Shown here: positions 24,781 through 32,908 of the stretch, one piece after another
Position numbering within the stretch: position 1 is the first letter of the stretch
Layout: each line of letters opens with the position of its first letter
Source of the DNA: Streptomyces guryensis
GTDB taxonomy: Bacteria > Actinomycetota > Actinomycetes > Streptomycetales > Streptomycetaceae
Length of the DNA stretch: 64,000 nt
Assembly: GCF_021261325.1 (NCBI RefSeq)
Contig: NZ_JAJSBI010000005.1
Span: forward strand, 372,001-436,000
Direction of reading: 5' to 3'
Notes under the pieces: generated by a model
What the model was told of the DNA's origin: nothing
Seen by the model: only the letters and a program-made list of their open reading frames with translations
Databases searched by the model: none
Translations under genes and position numbers: made by a program

Positions 24781-26063
24781 CCCGCGACCTCGACACCGCC
24801 CCCGCGGCCCCGGAGGCTCCCGCACGCCGCTCCGGCTGGCGGCGCATCACCCTGGTCGCGGCGATCGCCGGTCCCGGCCTGGTCGCCGCGAACGCCGGCA
24901 ACGACGCCGCCGGCATCGCCACGTACGCCTCGGCGGGCTCGCAATTCGCGTACGGCACCCTGTTCTTCATGGTGCTGGTCACCATCGCCCTGGTGATGGT
25001 GCAGGAAATGGCGGTCCGCCTCGGCGCCCACACCGGCAAGGGCCTCGGCGCCCTGATCCGCGAGCAGTTCAGCCTCCGCCTGACCGCCCTGGCCGTCTTC
25101 TGCCTCCTGCTCGCCAACACGGGCCTGGTGGTGAGCGAGTTCGCCGGCATCGGCGCCGCCTTCGAACTCCTCGGCGTCCCCAAGTGGACGGTCATCCCGC
25201 CCGCCGCGATCCTGCTGTGGGCGCTGGTGCTGTTCGGCTCCTACCACTGGGCCGAACGCATCTTCCTGATCATGTCGCTGGCGTTCTTCGCCTACCCGGT
25301 CGCGATGATCCTCGGCCACCCGAACTGGGGCGCCGTAGGCCATCACCTGGTGGTCCCGCACGTCGAGCCGAGCAAGGACTTCATCCTGCTGGCGGTCGCG
25401 TTGATCGGTACGACGGTCAGCCCGTACATGCAGTTCTACGCCGCCGCAGGCGTCGTCGACCGGGGCGCCAAGCCCGCCGACTACCCCCTCATCCGTGCCG
25501 ACGCGATCCTCGGCGCCGTCTTCGCCTGCGTCATCAGCCTGACCATCATCGTCGCCACCGCCTCAGCCATCGGCGGCACCGGTCCGCTCAACTCCGCCGC
25601 CCAGGCCGCCGAGGCGCTGAAACCGGTCGCCGGCCAGAACGCGGAACTGCTCTTCGCCCTCGGCCTGATCGGCGCCTCCGCCCTGGCCGGAGCCGTGGTC
25701 CCGCTCTCGGCCAGCTACGCCGTGGGGGAGGCGGCCGGTGTGGAACGCTCCGTCTCCCGCAGCTTCCGTGACGCCCCGCTGTTCCTGGGCCTGTTCACGG
25801 CCCAGATCGTGCTCGGTGCCACCGTCGCGATGACCCCGGTCGACGTCATCCAGTTGCTCATCGGTACCCAGGTCCTTCAGGGCCTGATCAGCCCCGTCGT
25901 CCTGGTGTACCTCCTGGTGCTGACCAACCGCCGTTCCGTCCTCGGCCCTGCCGCCAACGGCCCCCGCTACCGCGTCGCGGCCACCGCCGTGGTCGTCGGA
26001 GTCGGCGGCATGTCCACCATCCTGCTGGTCCAGACGGTGCTCGGCTGGTTCGGCCTGGGCTGA
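24777..26063 (+). CDS. Nramp-related transporter, probable Mg2+ type (NRMT-like)
   Basis: A 428-residue SLC11/Nramp-fold protein with ~11 membrane segments. The first-helix motif, DPGN in Mn/Fe Nramps, reads DAAG (within NAGNDAAGIATY), and the helix-6 motif MPH reads SPY (in GTTVSPYMQFY). The Asp is kept but the soft-metal Met, the His and the Asn are gone, which is expected of Nramp-related Mg transporters described in Clostridium and Eggerthella. The GTG start overlaps the MgtE-N/CBS stop, and both genes lie under the M-box. Mg2+ uptake is a strong inference. Confidence 0.85.
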   Translation: MTRDLDTAPAAPEAPARRSGWRRITLVAAIAGPGLVAANAGNDAAGIATYASAGSQFAYGTLFFMVLVTIALVMVQEMAVRLGAHTGKGLGALIREQFSLRLTALAVFCLLLANTGLVVSEFAGIGAAFELLGVPKWTVIPPAAILLWALVLFGSYHWAERIFLIMSLAFFAYPVAMILGHPNWGAVGHHLVVPHVEPSKDFILLAVALIGTTVSPYMQFYAAAGVVDRGAKPADYPLIRADAILGAVFACVISLTIIVATASAIGGTGPLNSAAQAAEALKPVAGQNAELLFALGLIGASALAGAVVPLSASYAVGEAAGVERSVSRSFRDAPLFLGLFTAQIVLGATVAMTPVDVIQLLIGTQVLQGLISPVVLVYLLVLTNRRSVLGPAANGPRYRVAATAVVVGVGGMSTILLVQTVLGWFGLG

Positions 26064-26218
26064 CGTCCTGACGAGCGCGGGATCACAGGGAACGGTGGCC
26101 GCAGGGTCTCGTTCCCCGCGGGACGCGCAGCGCCACTCGTACGCCGACGGTCGGCGGAACCGGTGCCGGTCGGGCGGGTCGGGACGCGTTCCACGACACG
26201 GCGGCCGGTGACGCCCTG

Positions 26219-27307
26219 TCAGGGGGTGTGCGGCGCCGGGGCAGCGCAGCCGGCCCGAGGCGCACGGCGGCGTACGACTCGGTTCGCCGCCGTCTTCTGG
26301 AGGAGCCCGTAGGCAAGGACGGGCAGGAGCAGATGTGGCTTGTCGGGCAGGGCGGTGGTGATGAGCACCGCGCCGGCGCTGCTGTTGTTCATGCCGCAGG
26401 CGAGGGTGAGCGAGGAGGCGGCCGGGGCGTCCAGCCGCAGCAGACGGGCGGCGGACCGTCCGAGGGTGAACGACAGCAGGCAGACCAGCGTCGCCACGGC
26501 CACTGCGGCGGCCAGCAGCAGCGGGCGCGGGCGGGCCAGGAAGGAACCGAGTGCGCCGCTGGCGTTGACGTAGGTCAGGACGAGGGAGCCGACCAGGGCC
26601 ACGGGCACGATGACGCCGAGGACCCGGCTCAGCCAGGACGCGGGCAGTACTGGTCGGCACAGGAGGCCGGCGGCGCAGGGCAGGACCACGCCGACGAAGG
26701 CGAAACCGCCGTGGGCGGTGTGTCCGGTCGTGGCGAGGGTGTCCGCGTAGCCCTCGTCCAGCAGCGGCAGCAGGGCGCTGATGACCAGCGGAATGGTGAG
26801 CGGGCTGAGGAGGGTGGAGGCGAGGACGAGCCCCACCATCGTCGGCTGGTCGCCCTCGCCCTTGCCGGTCCAGACGGTGGCTCCGGCGGCGACGGGCATC
26901 GCCACGATCAGGATCATCGCGGTGATCAGTCCGCTTCCGCCGTCGCTGTCGGGGGACTGGTGCAGCAGGAACGCGACGAGGGGGATGACCAGCAGCGGGA
27001 TCGCCAGGTGCAGGGCGAGTCCGGCCAGGAGGGCCCTGGGGCTGCGCAGCAGACCACCCAGCGCGCGGACGGGGACCTGCAGTCCGGCCGAGAAGAGCAC
27101 CAGGGAGAGCAGGATCGGGGCCGAGTGGAGCGGAACGTGCAGCACGCCCCCGAGCGGCACGGTGTGGGACCGGCGCAGCCACAGCCCGGGGGACGGGAGG
27201 AGCACGGCGGCTGCGTAGGACAGCACCACCGCCCGGCCGAGTCGGCGCCGCAGCCAGGCGGTGGCGCGGTCAGTCGGTGTGTGGGCGGCAGATCGTGCGG
27301 TCGTCAA
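26219..27307 (-). CDS. Bile acid:sodium symporter (BASS/SBF) family transporter
   Basis: A 362-residue membrane protein with ~9-10 hydrophobic segments and the SBF motif LACGMNNSSAGAVLITTAL (~residues 305-323), the helix-crossing region of the family. An earlier conserved stretch is MPVAAGATVWTGKGEGD. Such proteins move organic acids, sulfated compounds or pantoate with Na+; the substrate is not readable. It ends close to the convergent Mg operon and is not obviously part of it. Confidence 0.8.
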   Translation of the reverse strand: MTTARSAAHTPTDRATAWLRRRLGRAVVLSYAAAVLLPSPGLWLRRSHTVPLGGVLHVPLHSAPILLSLVLFSAGLQVPVRALGGLLRSPRALLAGLALHLAIPLLVIPLVAFLLHQSPDSDGGSGLITAMILIVAMPVAAGATVWTGKGEGDQPTMVGLVLASTLLSPLTIPLVISALLPLLDEGYADTLATTGHTAHGGFAFVGVVLPCAAGLLCRPVLPASWLSRVLGVIVPVALVGSLVLTYVNASGALGSFLARPRPLLLAAAVAVATLVCLLSFTLGRSAARLLRLDAPAASSLTLACGMNNSSAGAVLITTALPDKPHLLLPVLAYGLLQKTAANRVVRRRAPRAGCAAPAPHTP

Positions 27308-27825
27308 GGCGGCCTTCTTCCGTCGCGGAGGCAGAGGTGGGGGCGGGGGCGGGACGGATGGCCGCTATACGGAGACGGACTGCGCTGGTGTTCATGCTGC
27401 TCATACTGGTCGTGTGCGACGGGCGGGGCAGGCGGTGCCGCGCGGCAGTCAGGATGCGTTCAGGTACCCCATGGCAGGCCGGGCACCATGACCTGGGAGA
27501 CGTCTGAGACAGTTGCGATTCCGGCTGCTGGTGGGCCCACCGTGCGTGCAGTTCCGTACGAGCGCCTGCCGGGCCGGTGCGTACTGGCCGGCCGTGCTGT
27601 TCGGCCGACCGGGGACGGCGCCGTCGGGGTTGTCCGAGAATTCCGGACTCGGGTACACCGGCGGTGTTCACTGCGGGTGATTGCTGCCGATGGGTCCCTT
27701 ACCGCCGCGGTCGTGCATCGGTGGACCGAGGCGGTCTCCTCGCCGGACGTCTCGGAGACGGGTGGCGGCTTGGGCCCGACGGAGCCTTGAGCCACCACCT
27801 GTCGCACTTTGAGGAAGGACCTCCC
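27308..27825. other. Interval without a convincing gene
   Basis: A 100-codon plus-strand frame from an ATG at 27488 to 27790 has weak third-position G/C bias and no family match, so it is not called. The interval holds the presumed promoter of the BASS symporter gene (minus strand). Confidence 0.4.
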
Positions 27826-29472
27826 TCAGGCGGTCGCCGGCAGCACGTGATCGCCGACCTTGTCCGTGCTCAGGCACAGAGAGCAGACGACCGCGTCGTG
27901 GGTGACGCAGGCGGTGAGGTCGGGGCGCTCGTAGGGCTGGTGGCAGACGTGGCAGTCGAGGGTGACCGCGCTCGGGTTGCCGTCGGTGTCCAGCAGCGGC
28001 TCGCTGATGCCGTCGTCGGTGCGGCGCAGGTAGCACCGGCCCTTGGTGACGACGGCCATGAGCGGGGTGAGGACGAGGGCGATGACGGCCGCGGCGACGG
28101 GGGAGTACGGCTGGAGGGTGTCGCCGAGGGCGTGGAAGTACATGGCGATGGAGAGACCGGAAGCCGCGACGAAGGCGACGACGCCGACCGGATTGAACGC
28201 GTGGAGCATGCCGCGACGGAACTCCGGCTGGAGCGGCGAGAGCTTCAGCAGGTACTTGTTGATGCCGATGTCGGTGGCCACGGTGACGACCCAGGCGATC
28301 GCGCAGTTGGAGTAGAAGCCCAGGATGCTGTTGAGGAAGCTGAACATGTCGGCTTCCATCAGGGCGAGCGCGAAACCGAGGTTGACCAGTACGAAGACCA
28401 GGCGGCCGGGGTAGTGCCCGGTGACGCGGGTGAAGGAGTTGGTCCAGGCGAGCGACCCGGAGTAGGCGTTGGTCACGTTGATCTTGATCTGGCTGATGAC
28501 GACCAGGACGACGGCGAGTGGGACCACCATCCAGGACGGCATCATCGCGTCGAAGGCACCACGGAACTGCTGGATCGGCTCGGTTGCGGCGGCCGGTCCG
28601 ACCCTGGCGAGGATGTACACGGCGAGGAAGACGCCGATGGCCTGCTTCAGCGCGCCCAGCACCACCCAGCCGGGGCCGGCCATGACGACCGCCGTCCACC
28701 AAGTGCGCTTGTTGGCCTCGGTCTTGGGCGGCATGAAGCGCAGGTAGTCGATCTGCTCACCGATCTGCGCGATGAGCGAGAGACACACGCCCGCGCCCAG
28801 CAGCACGGAGGCTGTGTTGACGCCGCCGTCGCCGTCGGTGCCCGCGTAGGCGAGGAAGCGGTCGACCGTGCCGGGGTCGGCGGCGATCAGGTACACCAGT
28901 GGGCCGACCATGAGCAGCAGCCAGATCGGCGTCGTCCACACCTGGAGCTTGCTCAGCGCCTTCATGCCGTAGATCACCAGCGGGATCACCATGAAGGTGG
29001 AGACCAAGTAGCCCAGCCACAAAGGCAGTCCGAGCCCGAGCTTCAGCCCCTGGGCCATGATCGAGCCTTCGAGGGCGAAGAAGATGAAGGTGAAGCTGGC
29101 GAAGATGACGCTGGTGAGAACCGAGCCGTAGCAGCCGAAGCCGGAGCCGCGCGTGATCAGGTCGAGGTCGATGTTGTAGCGCGCGCCGTAGTACGCCAGC
29201 GGGAAGCCGGTGATGAAGATGACGACGGCGGCGACCGCGATCGCTACGAGCGCGTTTCCGGTGCCGTGCGCCAGGCCGATGCCGGCGCCGATGGAGAAGT
29301 CGGCCATGTAGGCGATGCCGCCGAGTGCCGTGGTGGCCACGACCATGGGGGTCCAGCGCCGGTAACTGCGAGGCGCGAAGCGGAGGGTGTAGTCCTCCAG
29401 CGTCTCCTTCACGGCCTGGTCGGGGGCCTTCGCTGTTTCTGGCGTTGTCTGGTGTGACTCGGTGGTACTCAT
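27826..29472 (-). CDS. NCS1-family permease with C-terminal cysteine-rich tail
   Basis: A 548-residue purine/cytosine permease-like (NCS1) transporter with ~12 membrane segments (residues ~40-475), including the GSGFGCYGSVLTS region and ISQIKINVTNAYSGSLAW typical of the family. The last ~70 residues form a soluble tail after KGRCYLRR, with six cysteines in CHVCHQPYERPDLTACVTHD and VVCSLCLSTD, looking like a zinc-ribbon or binuclear Zn fold. The ATG has a GGGAG site. The substrate is unknown; the tail may sense metal or bind a partner. Confidence 0.85.
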   Translation of the reverse strand: MSTTESHQTTPETAKAPDQAVKETLEDYTLRFAPRSYRRWTPMVVATTALGGIAYMADFSIGAGIGLAHGTGNALVAIAVAAVVIFITGFPLAYYGARYNIDLDLITRGSGFGCYGSVLTSVIFASFTFIFFALEGSIMAQGLKLGLGLPLWLGYLVSTFMVIPLVIYGMKALSKLQVWTTPIWLLLMVGPLVYLIAADPGTVDRFLAYAGTDGDGGVNTASVLLGAGVCLSLIAQIGEQIDYLRFMPPKTEANKRTWWTAVVMAGPGWVVLGALKQAIGVFLAVYILARVGPAAATEPIQQFRGAFDAMMPSWMVVPLAVVLVVISQIKINVTNAYSGSLAWTNSFTRVTGHYPGRLVFVLVNLGFALALMEADMFSFLNSILGFYSNCAIAWVVTVATDIGINKYLLKLSPLQPEFRRGMLHAFNPVGVVAFVAASGLSIAMYFHALGDTLQPYSPVAAAVIALVLTPLMAVVTKGRCYLRRTDDGISEPLLDTDGNPSAVTLDCHVCHQPYERPDLTACVTHDAVVCSLCLSTDKVGDHVLPATA

Positions 29473-29928
29473 GCCACGTCTCCCGGTGGGGCTGGGTGCG
29501 GGTGCTGCGATGCCGTGGATGGCCCCCCATGGCGCTATCGGCAGAGCGGGCCGGGCGAGCCGTCATGAGTCGTCTCCGGCGGTCTGTATACGACTCTGAT
29601 CCCACGGCCAGTCAGGCCAGAAAGCGGTTGTTACCGGCAATTCCCGTTGACGTGAACACGACGTTTCCGCAGGTGCGGTGGCCAGAGAGACGGGACGGCG
29701 CATGCGTACGCCGGTTGGCCGGTCCGCCCCTGCCGGCGGTGGAAGCCGACGACGCGCGGGCACCCCGACTCCGATTTCGACAACGCCCCGGAGACGGATG
29801 CCCGGGTTCCCGGACTGGCCGGCCTCTTCCTGGACCACGGAAGCGACTGACTTCGCGGAACCTGCGCACCGCCAAGTCCATGTTCGAGACCGGAGATTTC
29901 CTCACCCGCGACCATCAGCTTCTTCACG
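29473..29928. other. Interval without a recognised gene
   Basis: About 456 bp between the NCS1 permease and the phosphotransferase, both on the minus strand. Short frames exist on both strands, but none has a family-like sequence or a good ribosome site. The NCS1 promoter should lie at its left end. Confidence 0.4.
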
Positions 29929-30834
29929 TCACGATCGCGACTTGTCCGCCAGGATACGTTCCAGACATCGTCGACCCGTCCGGCTCATGGTCGGGTTGCT
30001 TTTGACGTAGTACCAGACCAGCCCCATCGCTTGAACGAAAGCCCACGCCTTGCCTCGCTCCCATTCGAGGTCGCCGCCGGCCAGGCGATCACGGAGCACC
30101 TGCCGCGGCCCGGCCTCGAGCAAATGCCACGCACTCACAAGATCCAGCGAAGGGTCGGCCGGCCCGAAGCCGCCGACGTCGAGAATCCCCGTAAGCCGAC
30201 CGGCGGACACGAGCACATTGCCGGGAATCAGATCGCAATGGGCCATGGCGTCCTCAGCTGCACCTCGCGGCAGATCACGCAAGGTTTCCCAGATACGGCG
30301 CAGCCGAGGCACATCCAGGAGCTGCTCACTGTGTCTGAAACAGGTCTCCATCCATGCGTCATGGGACTGCAGGTCGCCCCCTCGGCCTGTGCCGCTGAAG
30401 GTGCGGCCATGCGTGTCGATCGCGCGCAGGTCGCCTATGAGATCGGCCAAGTCACAGGCAAACGCGGATGATTCGCCAGGGTCCTCGTCGGCGGCCACGA
30501 CGCCCGGCAGCCACGTCTGCACCGACCACGGAAGCGGGTAACCTGCCCCAGGTTCACCGAGCGCCACCGGCTCGGGCGTGGGGAAACGCGTGTGACCTGC
30601 CAGTTCGCGAGCCGCTTCCGCCTCGGCCTCCAGCCGGCGCCGCGTCGACTCGACGTCTGCGGACTCAAGAGGGAACCGGGCTGTGAACCGATCGCCAATA
30701 CGGAAGACGGCGTTGACCGTACCCTGCGCCGCGATGCTCCTGACCGGCAGGCTCCGCCAGTCAGGAAACTGCTGCTCTACCAACACGCGCACCGTCTCAA
30801 GTGACACCGTCAGTTGGTTGGCGTGCATCTTCAT
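29929..30834 (-). CDS. Aminoglycoside/macrolide phosphotransferase-family kinase
   Basis: A 301-residue APH-fold kinase close to macrolide phosphotransferases. It has the N-lobe ATP region (IAAQGTVNAVFRIGDRFTARFP), the catalytic loop AMAHCDLIPGNVLVSAG (Asp ~214, Asn ~219) and the metal-binding GILDVGGFGPADPSLDL motif (Asp ~232). The macrolide 2'-phosphotransferase group has the same opening style. The ATG at 30834 (MKMHANQ) starts it; 30828 is an alternative, and neither has a strong ribosome site. Codon choice is less G/C-biased than in the neighbours, hinting at transfer. Antibiotic resistance is possible but unproven. Confidence 0.75.
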   Translation of the reverse strand: MKMHANQLTVSLETVRVLVEQQFPDWRSLPVRSIAAQGTVNAVFRIGDRFTARFPLESADVESTRRRLEAEAEAARELAGHTRFPTPEPVALGEPGAGYPLPWSVQTWLPGVVAADEDPGESSAFACDLADLIGDLRAIDTHGRTFSGTGRGGDLQSHDAWMETCFRHSEQLLDVPRLRRIWETLRDLPRGAAEDAMAHCDLIPGNVLVSAGRLTGILDVGGFGPADPSLDLVSAWHLLEAGPRQVLRDRLAGGDLEWERGKAWAFVQAMGLVWYYVKSNPTMSRTGRRCLERILADKSRS

Positions 30835-31040
30835 GGTGGAAGCATCCGCAGCACGATCTTCGACTTCAACCCATTTCTGTCGCGCAACTGCCTGCTGCAG
30901 GTACGGCACGTGGTGCGGTGCCCCTGACGGCCACAGCTGGTCCTGCCATGGCGGTCACCGAGACCGGACGGACGGCCCCGCAGCGGTGGATCCAGTCGGG
31001 AATCCAACCTCGGCCTCAACAGATTCTGTCGGAGTAGGCC

Positions 31041-32492
31041 CTACTTCGGTGCCTGGAAACCGCCGAGTTCCTCCTCGAGCAGTTCGGCCAGCCGCAGCGG
31101 GGTGCGATCCTCGAACATCGGACCGATGAGCTGTACTCCCACCGGCAGACCCTCGGGGGACCGGCCCGTGGGTACGGCAGTGGCGGGCAGACCGGGCATG
31201 GTGGCCACACCGGCCCAGACGAGCTGGTCCCAGTACGGGTACTCGACGCCGTCGATGTCGATCCGACGTTCCATCGAATCGGGGTTGTGGTCGTGCGGAA
31301 AGGCGGGAGTGGGCGTGATGGGGCACACCACGGCGTCGAATTCGGCGAAGACCTTCCGCCAGCCGTGACGATGGAGCTCGCGACCGCCGTTCGCCTCGAT
31401 CCACTCGCGGTGGCTGGACACCGTGCCGCGCAGCCGCGCCGCGTCGAGACTCTTGTCGTCCGCGCCCAGTCCGGCGGCGTGACTCCGCAGCTGCTCGTAC
31501 ACTTCGACGGGAAGACGTGCAGCGGCGCTCGAAAAGTGCAACTGCGTGTACAGCATGGCGCCTTCGGTGAGATCGGGCACCAGCGGACTGTGCCGTTCGA
31601 CGCGGGCGCCGCCCTCGACAAGCACGTCGGCCACCCGGTTCAGGGCCGCCCGCACGGCGGACCCGGTCGCAATGAGCGGATGCTCCTCCAGGATCAGGAC
31701 CCGGAAGTCGCGGAGCCGCTCATGGCGCGCGGGCGGCAGCGTCACGCGGTGCGCCACACCGAGCGTCAGCGGGTCCGGTCCGGCCATGACGTCGAGCAGG
31801 AGCGTGAGGTCGCGCGCACTGCGCGCCATCGGACCGACGACGGCGAGGTCGGGTTCGGCCGGCAGTGGCGGTGCGAGCGGCGGGACCATACCGCGGGGCG
31901 CCGCCAGCCCGAGTGTCGGCTTGTGCGCGAAGACACCGCAGAAATGTGCCGGGGTCCGCAACGAGCCCGCGATGTCCGAGCCGATGGACAGCGCGCCGAA
32001 TCCGGACGCCAGAGCCGCCGCCGATCCGCCGGAGGAGCCACCCGGCGTGCGGCTGTGATCCCACGGGTTGTTGGTGGTGCCGTAGATCTCGTTGAAGCTC
32101 TGCACATCCTGCAGCCGCAAGGGCACATTGGTCTTGCCGAGCACGACCGCGCCCGCGGCCTTGAGCCGCGACACCTGTACGGCGTCCTCGGCAGGTATGT
32201 AGTTCCGGTGCGGCGGTATGCCCCAGGTCGTGGGCAGCCCGGCGATGTTGTAGGACTCCTTGACCGTCACCGGAATGCCGAGCAGCGGCCGGTCCTCCCC
32301 GCGGGCGCGGGCCTGGTCGGCACCGCGTGCGGCGGCCCGTGCACGGTCGAAGTCCGGCACGCAGATCGCGTTGATCGCCTCGTCCTCCCGCTCGATACGG
32401 GCGATCGCCTCGTCGGTCAGTTCCACCGAGGTCACTTCTCCGGCACGCAGGGCAGCCGCGAGTATTTCGGCTGTCGCAAGATTCCACTCCAT
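31041..32492 (-). CDS. Amidase signature family hydrolase
   Basis: A 483-residue amidase signature enzyme. The catalytic Lys is in GIPVTVKESYN (~residue 82), and the Gly/Ser-rich segment TPGGSSGGSAAALASG with the cis-Ser is at ~150-165, followed by the nucleophile Ser in IGSDIAGSLR. No signal peptide is seen. It hydrolyses an amide (for example an aryl or aliphatic amide) in the cytosol; no GatB/C partner is present, so it is not a tRNA amidotransferase. The ATG at 32492 (MEWNLATAEI) fits the family start; the upstream frame is non-typical. Confidence 0.85.
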   Translation of the reverse strand: MEWNLATAEILAAALRAGEVTSVELTDEAIARIEREDEAINAICVPDFDRARAAARGADQARARGEDRPLLGIPVTVKESYNIAGLPTTWGIPPHRNYIPAEDAVQVSRLKAAGAVVLGKTNVPLRLQDVQSFNEIYGTTNNPWDHSRTPGGSSGGSAAALASGFGALSIGSDIAGSLRTPAHFCGVFAHKPTLGLAAPRGMVPPLAPPLPAEPDLAVVGPMARSARDLTLLLDVMAGPDPLTLGVAHRVTLPPARHERLRDFRVLILEEHPLIATGSAVRAALNRVADVLVEGGARVERHSPLVPDLTEGAMLYTQLHFSSAAARLPVEVYEQLRSHAAGLGADDKSLDAARLRGTVSSHREWIEANGGRELHRHGWRKVFAEFDAVVCPITPTPAFPHDHNPDSMERRIDIDGVEYPYWDQLVWAGVATMPGLPATAVPTGRSPEGLPVGVQLIGPMFEDRTPLRLAELLEEELGGFQAPK

Positions 32493-32908
32493 GCGGGGGA
32501 CCGTACCGGCCTCTGGGAGAGGCCATGAAATGCCGTTGCGCGCAACGAGGTTGATGTTCCGACACCACTCCTCCCACGGCCTCGTCGGCGAGGGGTTGCG
32601 CGCAGGCACCGGGCACTGCCATCGACCACCGCCGGCGCCTCCACCGCCGCACCCCGCAGGCGAAAGCACAGGTCCGGGTGTACTCCGGTCCCGGCCGTCT
32701 GTCCCCCTGTGGACTCCTCCCTCAGAAAGTCGTGTTGGCCTCGTTGACATCCCATCAGCGCAGGCGTTTCACTCGACACTCGTGGATGGCAACGTTGTCA
32801 GGCCGCGCCGCGAGGAGCGACCGGCAGCGTCGCCTGTCGTCGGCGTCGCCCGGTTACCGGAGCGCCGACACCTGATGTGCGAAGCACGAACTGCTGCGGA
32901 GGCAACCG
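32493..32908. other. Divergent promoter region, amidase and GH92
   Basis: A 416-bp region with no convincing gene. It contains the ACATCCCAT element listed separately and presumably the promoters of both flanking genes. Confidence 0.5.
32745..32756 (+). promoter_or_regulatory. ACATCCCAT element upstream of GH92
   Basis: TTGACATCCCAT, ~150 bp before the GH92 start. The same core occurs upstream of the GH62 and SGNH-ricin genes. The TTGACA could also be a -35 box, but no good -10 follows at 17 bp. It is a candidate shared operator. Confidence 0.45.

Noticed and set aside
24777..26063. Manganese transporter (MntH) annotation
   Set aside because: DPGN and MPH motifs are replaced and the gene sits under a magnesium riboswitch; Mg is the better call.
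27488..27790. A 100-codon plus-strand frame from ATG 27488
   Set aside because: Third codon positions are much less G/C-rich than in neighbouring genes, and the sequence resembles no family.
32747..32773. TTGACA at 32745 as a -35 promoter box for GH92
   Set aside because: No acceptable -10 follows at 16-18 bp, and the same core recurs upstream of other glycosidases in orientations that do not fit a promoter.
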